Source: Planctomycetales bacterium (lineage in GTDB: Bacteria; Planctomycetota; Phycisphaerae; SM23-33). Taken from it: a DNA stretch of 7,318 nt. Below the pieces are notes generated by a model. It searched no databases. It was not told the origin of the DNA and was given only the letters and a program-made list of their open reading frames with translations. Shown here piece by piece: positions 1 through 5,243 of this stretch (position 1 is its first letter; every line of letters begins with the position of its first letter). The translations under genes and the position numbers were made by a program. The stretch is from assembly GCA_030642005.1 (NCBI GenBank), contig DAOWOP010000138.1, positions 1 to 7,318 on the forward strand. Reading direction: 5' to 3'.

Positions 1-6
1 CCTCAT
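1..6 (-). CDS. Probable start of a minus-strand gene leaving the window (two codons only)
   Basis: Read on the minus strand, an ATG at 6-4 is preceded by a purine-rich GAGGAGAGG (complement of 11-19). This is a strong Shine-Dalgarno sequence, with GGAG about 7 nt before the ATG. A second ATG at 21-19 is in the same frame but overlaps the ribosome-binding site and has none of its own. Only M-R is inside the window, so the product cannot be named. If real, this gene is divergent from the AraC-type gene at 504. The call rests only on ribosome-site and start-codon geometry and could be chance. Confidence 0.3.
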
Positions 7-46
7 CTTTCCTCTCCTCATAATCTGAGTTCCCTGCGAAGCGCCC

Positions 47-65
47 CGGCGGCAACACGCCGCCG
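47..65. repeat. Short GC-rich perfect hairpin
   Basis: CGGCGGC (47-53) and GCCGCCG (59-65) form a perfect 7-bp stem with a 5-nt loop, AACAC. No T-run follows on either strand, so it is not a canonical intrinsic terminator. It lies in the probable 5' leader of the left-edge minus-strand gene, about 40 nt before its start codon. Its function is unknown. Confidence 0.5.
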
Positions 66-428
66 ACAAAAACGCTCCACCGCTTCAAACAATACTGCTC
101 ACTTCTTTCTTTCCATTCGCATCTCCTTATCTTGGATTCCGGTAGCCCCGACCAGCGCGAACACGAACGAAATCTTTTAGTTAGAATCCTCTTGCTTTTG
201 TTCGCGTGGTTCGCGGCTAAAAGTCCGCAATCGAACGCTCTCCTTTCCTAATTGTTTAGCATCCTCAATTGTTCTTCTATAATAGAGCAGGATCGAGAAT
301 CTGTCTTTAGCAGGAAGAACATAACCTTTCGCATTTAGAACTTTTTTTTTTAATGATTTTGCCGCAATATTGGGGTAAAAGCGGGAATATGGAGTAAAAT
401 GTTAGCCTACGGGCACTTAAAATTGTTT

Positions 429-480
429 GTTTGGGAGGGTTGTATCGATTACGATGAACCCAATAACCAATAACCCAAAC
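429..480. repeat. Inverted repeat with 7-bp periodic right arm before the AraC-type gene
   Basis: GTTTGGG (429-435) is exactly complementary to CCCAAAC (474-480), and GGGTT (437-441) can pair with AACCC (457-461). The right arm reads as consecutive related 7-mers: ACCCAAT (458-464), AACCAAT (465-471) and AACCCAA (472-478). It ends 23 nt before the ATG at 504, so it would sit in the 5' leader of the regulator mRNA. This is the weakest of the four heptamer-type arrays in the window because the left arm is less regular. Confidence 0.45.
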
Positions 481-503
481 CGACCGATTTCAGGTATATT
501 TCC

Positions 504-1274
504 ATGCCGGAACCTTTAGTTATTCAGAGCATTTTAGGAGTTTGGAAATTCGATCAAACACCCAGGAAAAACCTACATTGCCACGCACCGCCTGGACATA
601 CGATACAGTTGTATCTTGAGGGAATCAGGCATTACAGCATAAGCGGACAAGAATTCGACGTTACCGGCGGAGACCTGATTGCATACTACGAGTCGGAAGA
701 TTTCGTGATATCCGACAAAAGCGAACGCTGCGTCTTTTATTCCGCCGCTTTTCTGGCGCCCGATCTGCTTCCGTTATTGCCTATGGAGTCCCGCGTCATA
801 CGGGTTACGCCACGGATACACCGCAACTTCAAGTTGCTCTACGAGGCGTCTATTTCTTCTGATACAATCATTCGAAAATTGAAAATGTATTCCGCTTTGT
901 GCAAGTTGCTGGTGTCGATCGAAACGGTGTCCGGTAACAGCAAAACCCTGACACAAAGCGGCAGCCAATGGTGGCATGTAGAGGAGCATGTTCGCCGGCA
1001 CCTTCTTTTCAGGGCGACGCTCGACCAGTTAGCCGAGATAGGTAATTGCAGCAGGACGCAGGTAGTTCGCCTGTGCCGTAAGGTTACAGATATGAGTCCC
1101 ATGCAACGATTGAGGATGCTTCGTATGGAAGAGGCTCGGATGCTTCGGCTGTATTCAAATATGGGGATTTCACAAATAGCGGCTTATTTGGGATATCCTC
1201 GCGTACACGAATTCAGCCGGGAGTTTTCCCGTTATTTCAAGATTCCGCCCAGCAAGATGCGTTTCGATAGTTAA
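504..1274 (+). CDS. AraC/XylS-family transcriptional regulator
   Basis: This is a predicted cytoplasmic DNA-binding regulator of 256 aa, close to the usual AraC-family length. The N-terminal part (about residues 25-95) looks like the cupin-type effector-sensing domain; HCH at 25-27 and the GGDLIAY segment (55-61) fit such a beta-barrel. The C-terminal part (about 160-253) is the two-helix-turn-helix domain. Its first HTH lies around 172-191 (LDQLAEIGNCSRTQVVRLCR) and its second around 221-242 (ISQIAAYLGYPRVHEFSREF), followed by the family-typical FKIPPSKMR end. The ATG at 504 has only a weak AGG upstream. The codons look more AT-rich than those of the genes to its right. No catabolic or transport gene adjoins it, so its target and effector cannot be inferred; the left-edge divergent gene is one candidate. 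The family call is firm and the role unknown. Confidence 0.88.
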   Translation: MPEPLVIQSILGVWKFDQTPRKNLHCHAPPGHTIQLYLEGIRHYSISGQEFDVTGGDLIAYYESEDFVISDKSERCVFYSAAFLAPDLLPLLPMESRVIRVTPRIHRNFKLLYEASISSDTIIRKLKMYSALCKLLVSIETVSGNSKTLTQSGSQWWHVEEHVRRHLLFRATLDQLAEIGNCSRTQVVRLCRKVTDMSPMQRLRMLRMEEARMLRLYSNMGISQIAAYLGYPRVHEFSREFSRYFKIPPSKMRFDS

Positions 1275-1278
1275 TGGT

Positions 1279-1348
1279 GGCACGGGCGTCTTGCTCGTGT
1301 TCTTCGAGTTGGTCGATTTCTGTAAAACACGGGCGAAATGCCCGTGCC
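1279..1348. repeat. Pair of REP-like hairpins in inverted orientation
   Basis: Two related 23-nt units face each other. Unit 1 (1279-1301) contains CACGGGC-GTCTT-GCTCGTG (1281-1299), a 7-bp stem with one G-T wobble. Unit 2 (1326-1348) contains CACGGGC-GAAAT-GCCCGTG (1328-1346), a perfect 7-bp stem. The reverse complement of unit 2 matches unit 1 at 19 of 23 positions, so the whole block can also fold as one long cruciform around a 24-nt spacer. It begins four bases after the AraC-type stop codon. No T-run follows, so a dispersed palindromic element is likelier than a classical terminator. Confidence 0.75.
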
Positions 1349-1388
1349 GCAAGTAGCAACGACTGGCTTGTTTACAGGTAAAAAAATC

Positions 1389-1416
1389 TTGATGTCGGCT
1401 TGTTCACTGATATAAT
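1389..1416 (+). promoter_or_regulatory. Sigma70-like promoter of the rpsP-trmD-rplS cluster
   Basis: TTGATG (1389-1394) and a consensus TATAAT (1411-1416) are 16 bp apart. An A-rich stretch (about 1378-1387) just upstream could act as an UP element. Transcription would start near 1422-1424, giving a leader of about 70 nt before the TTG start of rpsP. This is the best promoter in the window and suits a ribosomal protein operon. I recognise no known leader regulatory structure in the 5' UTR. Confidence 0.7.
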
Positions 1417-1494
1417 CATCCCTTCGCGCGTCGCGGGCGGAGTCTGTAACGATAACGCCACGTTGCGGTGCGGTAAAATATACGGAGAGAACCT

Positions 1495-1752
1495 TTGGCA
1501 GTAAAATTGCGATTGAAGAGATTCGGCAGACGGCATCGCGCCTTTTTTCGGATTAATGCGGTTGATTCGCGCCGGCCCAGGGATGGACGCGTCCTTGAAG
1601 AACTCGGCTGGTACGATCCGCTGGCCAAGACGACCGACCAACAGGTTTCGCTCAAGCGCGAGCGGATCGAATACTGGCTCGGTCAGGGCGCCCAGCCAAG
1701 CGATACGGTGCGAGACCTGCTGACAAAAAACGGTATCGTCGTGAAGAGGTAG
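1495..1752 (+). CDS. rpsP: 30S ribosomal protein bS16
   Basis: This 85-aa protein is the small-subunit protein S16, which binds 16S rRNA and helps 30S assembly. It has the hallmark N-terminus (MAVKLRLKRFGRRHRAFFRI), followed by the DSR-RPRDG-R-LEELGWYDP block and a typical C-terminal part (ERIEYWLGQGAQPSDTV). Length is normal for the family. Translation starts at a TTG codon. This start is fixed by family conservation of the MAVK N-terminus and by GGAGAG at 1484-1489, about 5 nt upstream. It is the first gene of the cluster, behind a strong promoter. The next gene would usually be rimM, but here trmD follows after a 126-nt spacer holding two palindromic repeats. Identification is secure. Confidence 0.97.
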   Translation: MAVKLRLKRFGRRHRAFFRINAVDSRRPRDGRVLEELGWYDPLAKTTDQQVSLKRERIEYWLGQGAQPSDTVRDLLTKNGIVVKR

Positions 1753-1770
1753 GCGGCACAGGTCCCACAA

Positions 1771-1806
1771 GGGTGCCATGCTCTCGCCCGAAGGGCGTGA
1801 GCATGT
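1771..1806 (+). repeat. REP-like palindromic element, copy A
   Basis: This 36-nt unit contains a near-perfect hairpin at 1777-1805. CATGCTC pairs with GAGCATG, a T-T mismatch follows, then CGCCC pairs with GGGCG around a GAA loop. It matches copy B (minus strand, 1830-1865) at 28 of 36 positions. It occupies the rpsP-trmD spacer where rimM is normally found, starting 18 nt after the rpsP stop codon. Confidence 0.8.
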
Positions 1807-1829
1807 TCGTACTGAACTTGCACAACAAT

Positions 1830-1865
1830 ACATGCCCACCCGCTTCGCGTGAGGGCATGGTGCCC
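1830..1865 (-). repeat. REP-like palindromic element, copy B (opposite orientation)
   Basis: This is the inverted partner of copy A, 23 nt downstream of it. Its hairpin (1831-1859) pairs CATGCCC with GGGCATG and an inner CGC with GCG around TTC. Relative to copy A, the outer stem changes a T-A pair to C-G and the inner stem changes C-G to G-C, so both sides changed together. That suggests the fold is maintained. It ends 13 nt before the trmD start, so the spacing limits where a ribosome-binding site can lie. Confidence 0.8.
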
Positions 1866-1878
1866 ACGAGTCATGACG

Positions 1879-2574
1879 ATGCGAATCGACATCCTGACAC
1901 TGTTTCCTGAGATGTTCGGGGCGGTTCTTGAAACCAGCATCGTCGGTCGGGCTGTCGCAGCCGGGATTGTCGAGGTCAAACTGACCAATGTCAGGGACTT
2001 TGCGACCGACAGTTATCGCAAGGTTGACGACGCCCCCTACGGCGGCGGGCCGGGAATGGTAATGATGTGCCGGCCGGCCTTCGACGCCGTTGAGGCCGTC
2101 CGGGCAGAGGCCGAACCGCCCGGTATCGTGGCGATGCTTACACCGCAAGGACGACGACTGGACCAGGAAATGGTCGCGGAACTCGCCGGGGCCGAGAGGC
2201 TGATCCTCTTGGCCGGACATTACGAAGGATTCGACGAACGTATCAGAGAGGCCTTGGCCGACGTGGAAATCAGCATCGGCGATTTCGTCCTCTCCGGCGG
2301 AGAGATACCGGCCATGGCCGTGGTCGATGCCGTCGTCCGCCTGCTGCCCGGAGCACTGGGCGAGCCGGAAAGTATAACCGAAGAATCCTTCAGCATGGGC
2401 CTGCTGGAGTATCCGCAGTACACGCGGCCTAGAGAATTTCGCGGGATGAGTGTCCCGGAAGTGCTGCTCAACGGCGATCATGCAAAAATCGCCGCCTGGC
2501 GGGCAGAACAGTCCACCGAGAGAACAAAGCAGCGCCGACCGGATTTGTGGGAAAAATATGAGAAAGAAAAATAA
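1879..2574 (+). CDS. trmD: tRNA (guanine-37-N1)-methyltransferase TrmD
   Basis: TrmD is a cytoplasmic SPOUT-family dimer that transfers a methyl group from S-adenosylmethionine to N1 of G37 in tRNAs reading CNN-type codons, preventing +1 frameshifts. Of 231 aa, the N-terminus (ILTLFPEMF, 5-13), DDAPYGGGPGM (50-60), TPQGRRLDQ (88-96), the LAGHYEGFDER knot segment (111-121), SIGDFVLSGGEIPAM (132-146) and the EYPQYTRP segment (177-184) are all family signatures. Starting at 1879, recalled E. coli numbering aligns without gaps through residue 171, including catalytic Arg154. An in-frame ATG at 1873 and GTG at 1849 are possible, but 1849 lies inside the repeat. The ribosome-binding site is weak (GAG at 1868-1870). 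Position 169, Asp in E. coli, is Glu here. The gene sits between rpsP and rplS, without rimM. Confidence 0.96.
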   Translation: MRIDILTLFPEMFGAVLETSIVGRAVAAGIVEVKLTNVRDFATDSYRKVDDAPYGGGPGMVMMCRPAFDAVEAVRAEAEPPGIVAMLTPQGRRLDQEMVAELAGAERLILLAGHYEGFDERIREALADVEISIGDFVLSGGEIPAMAVVDAVVRLLPGALGEPESITEESFSMGLLEYPQYTRPREFRGMSVPEVLLNGDHAKIAAWRAEQSTERTKQRRPDLWEKYEKEK

Positions 2575-2586
2575 TGCACGGATTTT

Positions 2587-2682
2587 GTAATTCGTAATTA
2601 GTAATTAGTAATTGGTAAAAAAACCGACGCTCTGTTACGGATTACCAATTACGAATTACGAATTACCAATTACCAATTACTA
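2587..2682. repeat. Inverted arrays of degenerate heptamers between trmD and rplS
   Basis: The left arm is four contiguous 7-mers (2587-2614): GTAATTC, GTAATTA, GTAATTA, GTAATTG. The right arm is six 7-mers of the opposite sense (2641-2682): ATTACCA, ATTACGA, ATTACGA, ATTACCA, ATTACCA, ATTACTA. In one register the arms pair over about 32 bp with three mismatches, leaving a loop of roughly 20 nt. Alternative registers, shifted by 7 nt, are also possible. It begins 12 nt after the trmD stop and ends just before the rplS ribosome-binding site. It may affect mRNA processing or termination within the operon, but that is inference. Confidence 0.88.
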
Positions 2683-2697
2683 AATTGGAGAAATACA

Positions 2698-3168
2698 GTG
2701 AGTCAGGAATTATTGAATAAAGCGGTGGCTGCTTCGGTTAAGGATAATCCACCGGAGTTTCGCGTCGGCGATACGGTCAACGTTTCAGTGCGAATCGTGG
2801 AAGGCGAGAAGGAGCGCACCCAGGTCTTCCGCGGAACTGTCATTGCCCGAAAAGGCGGCGGAGTAGCCGAAACCTTCACCGTCCGTCGAATCGTCAACAA
2901 CGAGGGCGTCGAGCGAATCTTCCCGCTGCACAGCCCGTCGCTGATCGACGTCGAAGTCGTCCGCTCAGGCCAGACACGCCGGGCAAAACTCTATTACCTG
3001 CGGGACCGCGTCGGCAAGGCCACCCGGCTCCGCGACATTGGACCGGTAAGCAAATCCGCCCGCCAGGTCGCCGAAGAAACATCTAAAATCGAAGAGGAAA
3101 CACAGGCCGCCGACGAACCCCAAACCGACAGCGAACCCGTAAGCGAAGAAAAACCCGAAAAAGAATAA
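2698..3168 (+). CDS. rplS: 50S ribosomal protein bL19 with acidic C-terminal extension
   Basis: L19 lies at the 30S-50S interface and contacts 16S rRNA in an intersubunit bridge. Residues 20-115 match the family throughout: FRVGDTVNVSVRI-EGEKERTQVFRGTVIARKGGG, ETFTVRRI, GVERIFPLHSPSLIDVEV and RRAKLYYLRDRVGKATRL. The start is GTG, supported by GGAG at 2687-2690, 7 nt upstream; this site directly abuts the heptamer array. The protein is 156 aa, whereas typical L19 is about 115 aa. The extra 40 residues or so are low-complexity and acidic, with 13 Asp/Glu among residues 126-156, and are probably disordered. It belongs to the ribosomal cluster with rpsP and trmD, and yraN follows 18 nt after its stop codon. 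Confidence 0.97.
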   Translation: MSQELLNKAVAASVKDNPPEFRVGDTVNVSVRIVEGEKERTQVFRGTVIARKGGGVAETFTVRRIVNNEGVERIFPLHSPSLIDVEVVRSGQTRRAKLYYLRDRVGKATRLRDIGPVSKSARQVAEETSKIEEETQAADEPQTDSEPVSEEKPEKE

Positions 3169-3186
3169 TCCTCTCAAACGATTATC

Positions 3187-3564
3187 ATGTCCGACAAATC
3201 GCTGGGACATAAGGGGGAAAAACTGGCTGCGCGATATTTGCGACGGAATGGTTTAAAAATCCTCGCTCGCAGCTATCGCTGCCCGATGGGTGAAGTGGAC
3301 ATTATTGCGCTGGACCGCTCAACTCGTAGCAACGGCGGAGCCGAAACAATCGTATTCGTCGAGGTAAAGACTCGCTCATCCGCTCGTTATGTAGAGCCGG
3401 AATCGGCTGTGGACAGCCGAAAGCAGCGGCAACTGACCCGCACAGCCAGGTATTATCTCGCCCACCACGACACAAACGACTACGCCGCCCGTTTCGATAT
3501 CGTATCCGTTATAATCTGCGAGGGTGAAAAGCCCCGAATTAAACACATATCCGACGCGTTCTGA
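3187..3564 (+). CDS. yraN: YraN/UPF0102 family nuclease-like protein
   Basis: This 125-aa protein belongs to the UPF0102 (YraN) family, whose fold resembles PD-(D/E)XK nucleases and Holliday-junction resolvases; its physiological role is not established. The diagnostic blocks are present: GHKGEKLAARYL (7-18), MGEVDIIALD (34-43) and FVEVKTRS (57-64). Candidate metal-binding residues are E36, D38, E59 and K61. The C-terminal AARFDIVSV (100-108) is also typical. Length is normal. The ATG at 3187 lies 18 nt after the rplS stop with no clear Shine-Dalgarno sequence, which suggests translational coupling or weak expression. Genes of this family commonly lie near rplS and rnhB; rnhB is absent here. 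It ends the plus-strand cluster and is convergent with the serpin gene. Confidence 0.92.
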   Translation: MSDKSLGHKGEKLAARYLRRNGLKILARSYRCPMGEVDIIALDRSTRSNGGAETIVFVEVKTRSSARYVEPESAVDSRKQRQLTRTARYYLAHHDTNDYAARFDIVSVIICEGEKPRIKHISDAF

Positions 3565-3587
3565 AACGCGGCATTCAGCAATCATCT

Positions 3588-3664
3588 ATCAACGGTCAGC
3601 AAATAGAAAAAGTGACCGATCTTCTTTTTCTTCCCTTTTTCTTCGCTGACTGCTGACCGCTGAT
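3588..3664. repeat. Nested inverted repeat with 7-bp words between convergent genes (possible bidirectional terminator)
   Basis: ATCAACGGTCAGCA (3588-3601) matches the reverse complement of 3651-3664 at 13 of 14 positions. Nested within it, GAAAAAG (3606-3612) pairs exactly with CTTTTTC (3624-3630). The right arm is built of 7-mers from 3644: CGCTGAC, TGCTGAC, CGCTGAT, then a diverged CGCTATT. T-rich stretches (3621-3642) lie between the arms. It sits between the yraN and serpin stop codons, where it could terminate both transcripts. The termination role is inference. Confidence 0.75.
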
Positions 3665-3671
3665 CGCTATT

Positions 3672-5102
3672 TCATTTCGGATTCATCACCCTTCCCATGA
3701 ACAGTATGCTCCCGGTGGCGCGGTGGCGGATCATGAATACGAACGGATGGTCGGCCTTGAAGACCTTGGGCTGCTGCGGCTGAGGAGCAGCCCTCAGCGT
3801 CATGATGACCGCCGTAGCCGCTGCCGCTTCGGTTCCTTCCTCATCGACTGCCACGAAGGCCTTGTGAATCACTGCCGAGATGAAAAGTTTATCCGCTGTC
3901 GTCATGCCGGAAAAATCGGCTGTCGTGGGCGAGAAGGCATCTGTCATACCCATCTTCTTGAGCGTATCGGCCAAGCCGAACTGGCTGGCGAACTTGAACC
4001 TCGGCAGCGTCAACTTCACCGTCTCGCGCTTGAACTGACCCAGCCATTTAGTGAGGTTCTTGGCTGTCAGCGTCTTCTCAAACGCCGCCAGGTCGGCTAC
4101 CTTCTTCGGCAGGAAGATAGTCATCGACAGGTCGCCCCGCCTGTAAAGAATATCAACCGCCTGGAAGGTATCCGTTTCCATGTAGCCGTGCCGTTTCTGC
4201 TGGTGCATGAAGGGGACACGGACCGCCATCATCATCTCGCCCTCCCTGGCCGGGAAGCGAAAATCACCTTCCCTGGTGGCGCCCTTCTCGAACTTTTCGC
4301 CCCAGTTGCTCTTGAAATAGATGGCGTTGGTCAGAACCAGACGCGTAAGTCCATTGACGGCGTCCCGCGGGATAAGGTCCTTAATCTTCTGCTTCGTCTT
4401 TTTCTCCACCCAGGCGTTGATTCTCTTGCGTGACGCCTCGGTGGCCTTGACGTAATCGACCTCTTCAAGTCCCGCGTCGTAGTTGGCCTTGATTGTTTTC
4501 GTGAATTCCTCTTTGAACGGATACCCCTTCTGCCCCCACAGGGCGTTTGCGACGACCAGTTGGTAGGCGGGTTTGCCGTCATGACCCTTTCGCGGCGTGT
4601 TCAGTTTCTTGATCAGCGCCCCGAAGGCAGGATGAAGGCGATCTTGTGGCCAAGGCACGGAAATGGGAATCGCCCTGCCGGTTATCCTCATATTCATTCC
4701 TTCCCCTTTGACAGGCGGACTACCGTACCTCATGTCAATCGGAAACCTGAGGGTGGTGTACATTTGCTTTTCAGTGTTTCCGCGTGCGCCGGCGTAGGTC
4801 ATCGCCAGGGCGGTGTGGATGCTGGCCGGCGAGAAGAACAGGTTGCCCTTTTCCTTTCCGGCGAGTTTGGCATACAGGTCCGTCGCGAAGGCGTTACCGC
4901 TCTTGGCCACGGCGGCAAGGTCTTTCTCACCCGTGCTTGGGGCTTCCTTCGGCGGCGCGACGTCAAAATGCGGAGGTCGGGATCCTCTGGCGGTCAGGAC
5001 TTCGCCGTCTTCGGTAACTATCACCGGCCCGCCCGGCGTCGCCATCGCCTGAAACGCAACAGCCGCCAGAAATCCCGTTACAATCCAATACATGACTTTC
5101 AT
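3672..5102 (-). CDS. Secreted serpin-family serine protease inhibitor, predicted P1 Arg
   Basis: Serpins trap proteases: cleavage of the reactive-centre loop triggers its insertion into beta-sheet A. This 476-aa protein begins with a Sec signal peptide (residues 1-21, probable cleavage after AMA) and no lipobox cysteine, so it is predicted to be exported. Serpin blocks follow in order: NLFFSPASIHTALAMTYAGA (87-106), NAIYFKSNWGEKF (259-271), ISAVIHKAFVAVDEEGTEAA (408-427) and DHPFVFMIRHRATGSILFMG (451-470). The hinge EEGTEAAAAT (421-430) has the small-residue pattern of inhibitory serpins. Counting from P17 (E421), P1 is R437, which predicts a trypsin-like target. An insert of about 30 residues (121-152) lies between helices C and D. 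The ATG at 5102-5100 has AGGAG upstream. It is convergent with yraN and divergent from tatD, and no protease gene adjoins it. Family call secure; target inferred. Confidence 0.95.
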   Translation of the reverse strand: MKVMYWIVTGFLAAVAFQAMATPGGPVIVTEDGEVLTARGSRPPHFDVAPPKEAPSTGEKDLAAVAKSGNAFATDLYAKLAGKEKGNLFFSPASIHTALAMTYAGARGNTEKQMYTTLRFPIDMRYGSPPVKGEGMNMRITGRAIPISVPWPQDRLHPAFGALIKKLNTPRKGHDGKPAYQLVVANALWGQKGYPFKEEFTKTIKANYDAGLEEVDYVKATEASRKRINAWVEKKTKQKIKDLIPRDAVNGLTRLVLTNAIYFKSNWGEKFEKGATREGDFRFPAREGEMMMAVRVPFMHQQKRHGYMETDTFQAVDILYRRGDLSMTIFLPKKVADLAAFEKTLTAKNLTKWLGQFKRETVKLTLPRFKFASQFGLADTLKKMGMTDAFSPTTADFSGMTTADKLFISAVIHKAFVAVDEEGTEAAAATAVIMTLRAAPQPQQPKVFKADHPFVFMIRHRATGSILFMGRVMNPK

Positions 5103-5243
5103 TTCCTGCTCCTTTCATTCGTTACGGGTGCACAAATATACCCTATCCATCATAATAGACGCACTCACATTGAAAAAGATTTGCAGATTCGGAAAAATAA
5201 TTTTTCATCGCACGACAAGAGGTTTCTCAATACTATCGCCTCG
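5103..5243. promoter_or_regulatory. Divergent promoter region between the serpin gene and tatD
   Basis: This 141-nt AT-rich spacer must hold the serpin promoter (minus strand) and probably that of tatD-moxR (plus strand). On the plus strand, TTGAAA (5170-5175) with AAAAAT (5193-5198) at 17 nt is a possible promoter with a poor -10. On the minus strand, TATATT lies within the complement of about 5135-5142 but lacks a good -35. The serpin ribosome-binding site GGAG (complement of 5109-5112) is clear. I see no heptamer array here, unlike the convergent spacers. Confidence 0.35.

Larger units (their letters stand above)
1..503. other. Long gene-free region upstream of the AraC-type gene
   Basis: I see no convincing coding sequence here beyond the possible minus-strand start at the left edge. 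It contains a GC-rich hairpin (47-65), GTTCGCG-like words in opposite orientations (155-180 and 200-223), and a run of ten T at 342-351. There are two weak promoter candidates. On the minus strand, AAGACA (307-302) lies 17 nt from TATTAT (284-279) and would serve the left-edge gene. On the plus strand, TAAAAT (395-400) with TTGGGG (370-375) at 19 nt could serve the AraC-type gene. Neither is strong. The length and composition suit a divergent regulatory spacer. Confidence 0.6.

Noticed and set aside
1279..1348. Classical Rho-independent terminator of the AraC-type gene
   Set aside because: The hairpins are stable, but no T-run follows either of them. Their pairwise inverted similarity fits a dispersed repeat better.
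1849..1878. GTG start for trmD at 1849
   Set aside because: The extra residues lie within REP-like copy B and do not match the family. Gapless alignment to known TrmD numbering supports the ATG at 1879.
1372..2481. Long open frame on the minus strand across rpsP and trmD
   Set aside because: It is antisense to two securely identified genes. Its translation has no recognisable domain and is rich in His, Arg and Pro, as expected of a shadow frame in GC-rich coding DNA.
2587..2682. CRISPR array
   Set aside because: The repeats are 7 bp, contiguous, degenerate and inverted about a centre. There are no unique spacers and no cas genes.
3723..4433. Plus-strand open frame inside the serpin gene
   Set aside because: It is the antisense shadow of the serpin, which has a signal peptide and conserved blocks throughout. 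The shadow translation shows no family features.
4560..5243. Upstream extension of the tatD reading frame
   Set aside because: Most of the extension runs antisense through the serpin gene and its promoter. TatD proteins start just before DTHCHL, so the ATG at 5244 is the credible start.
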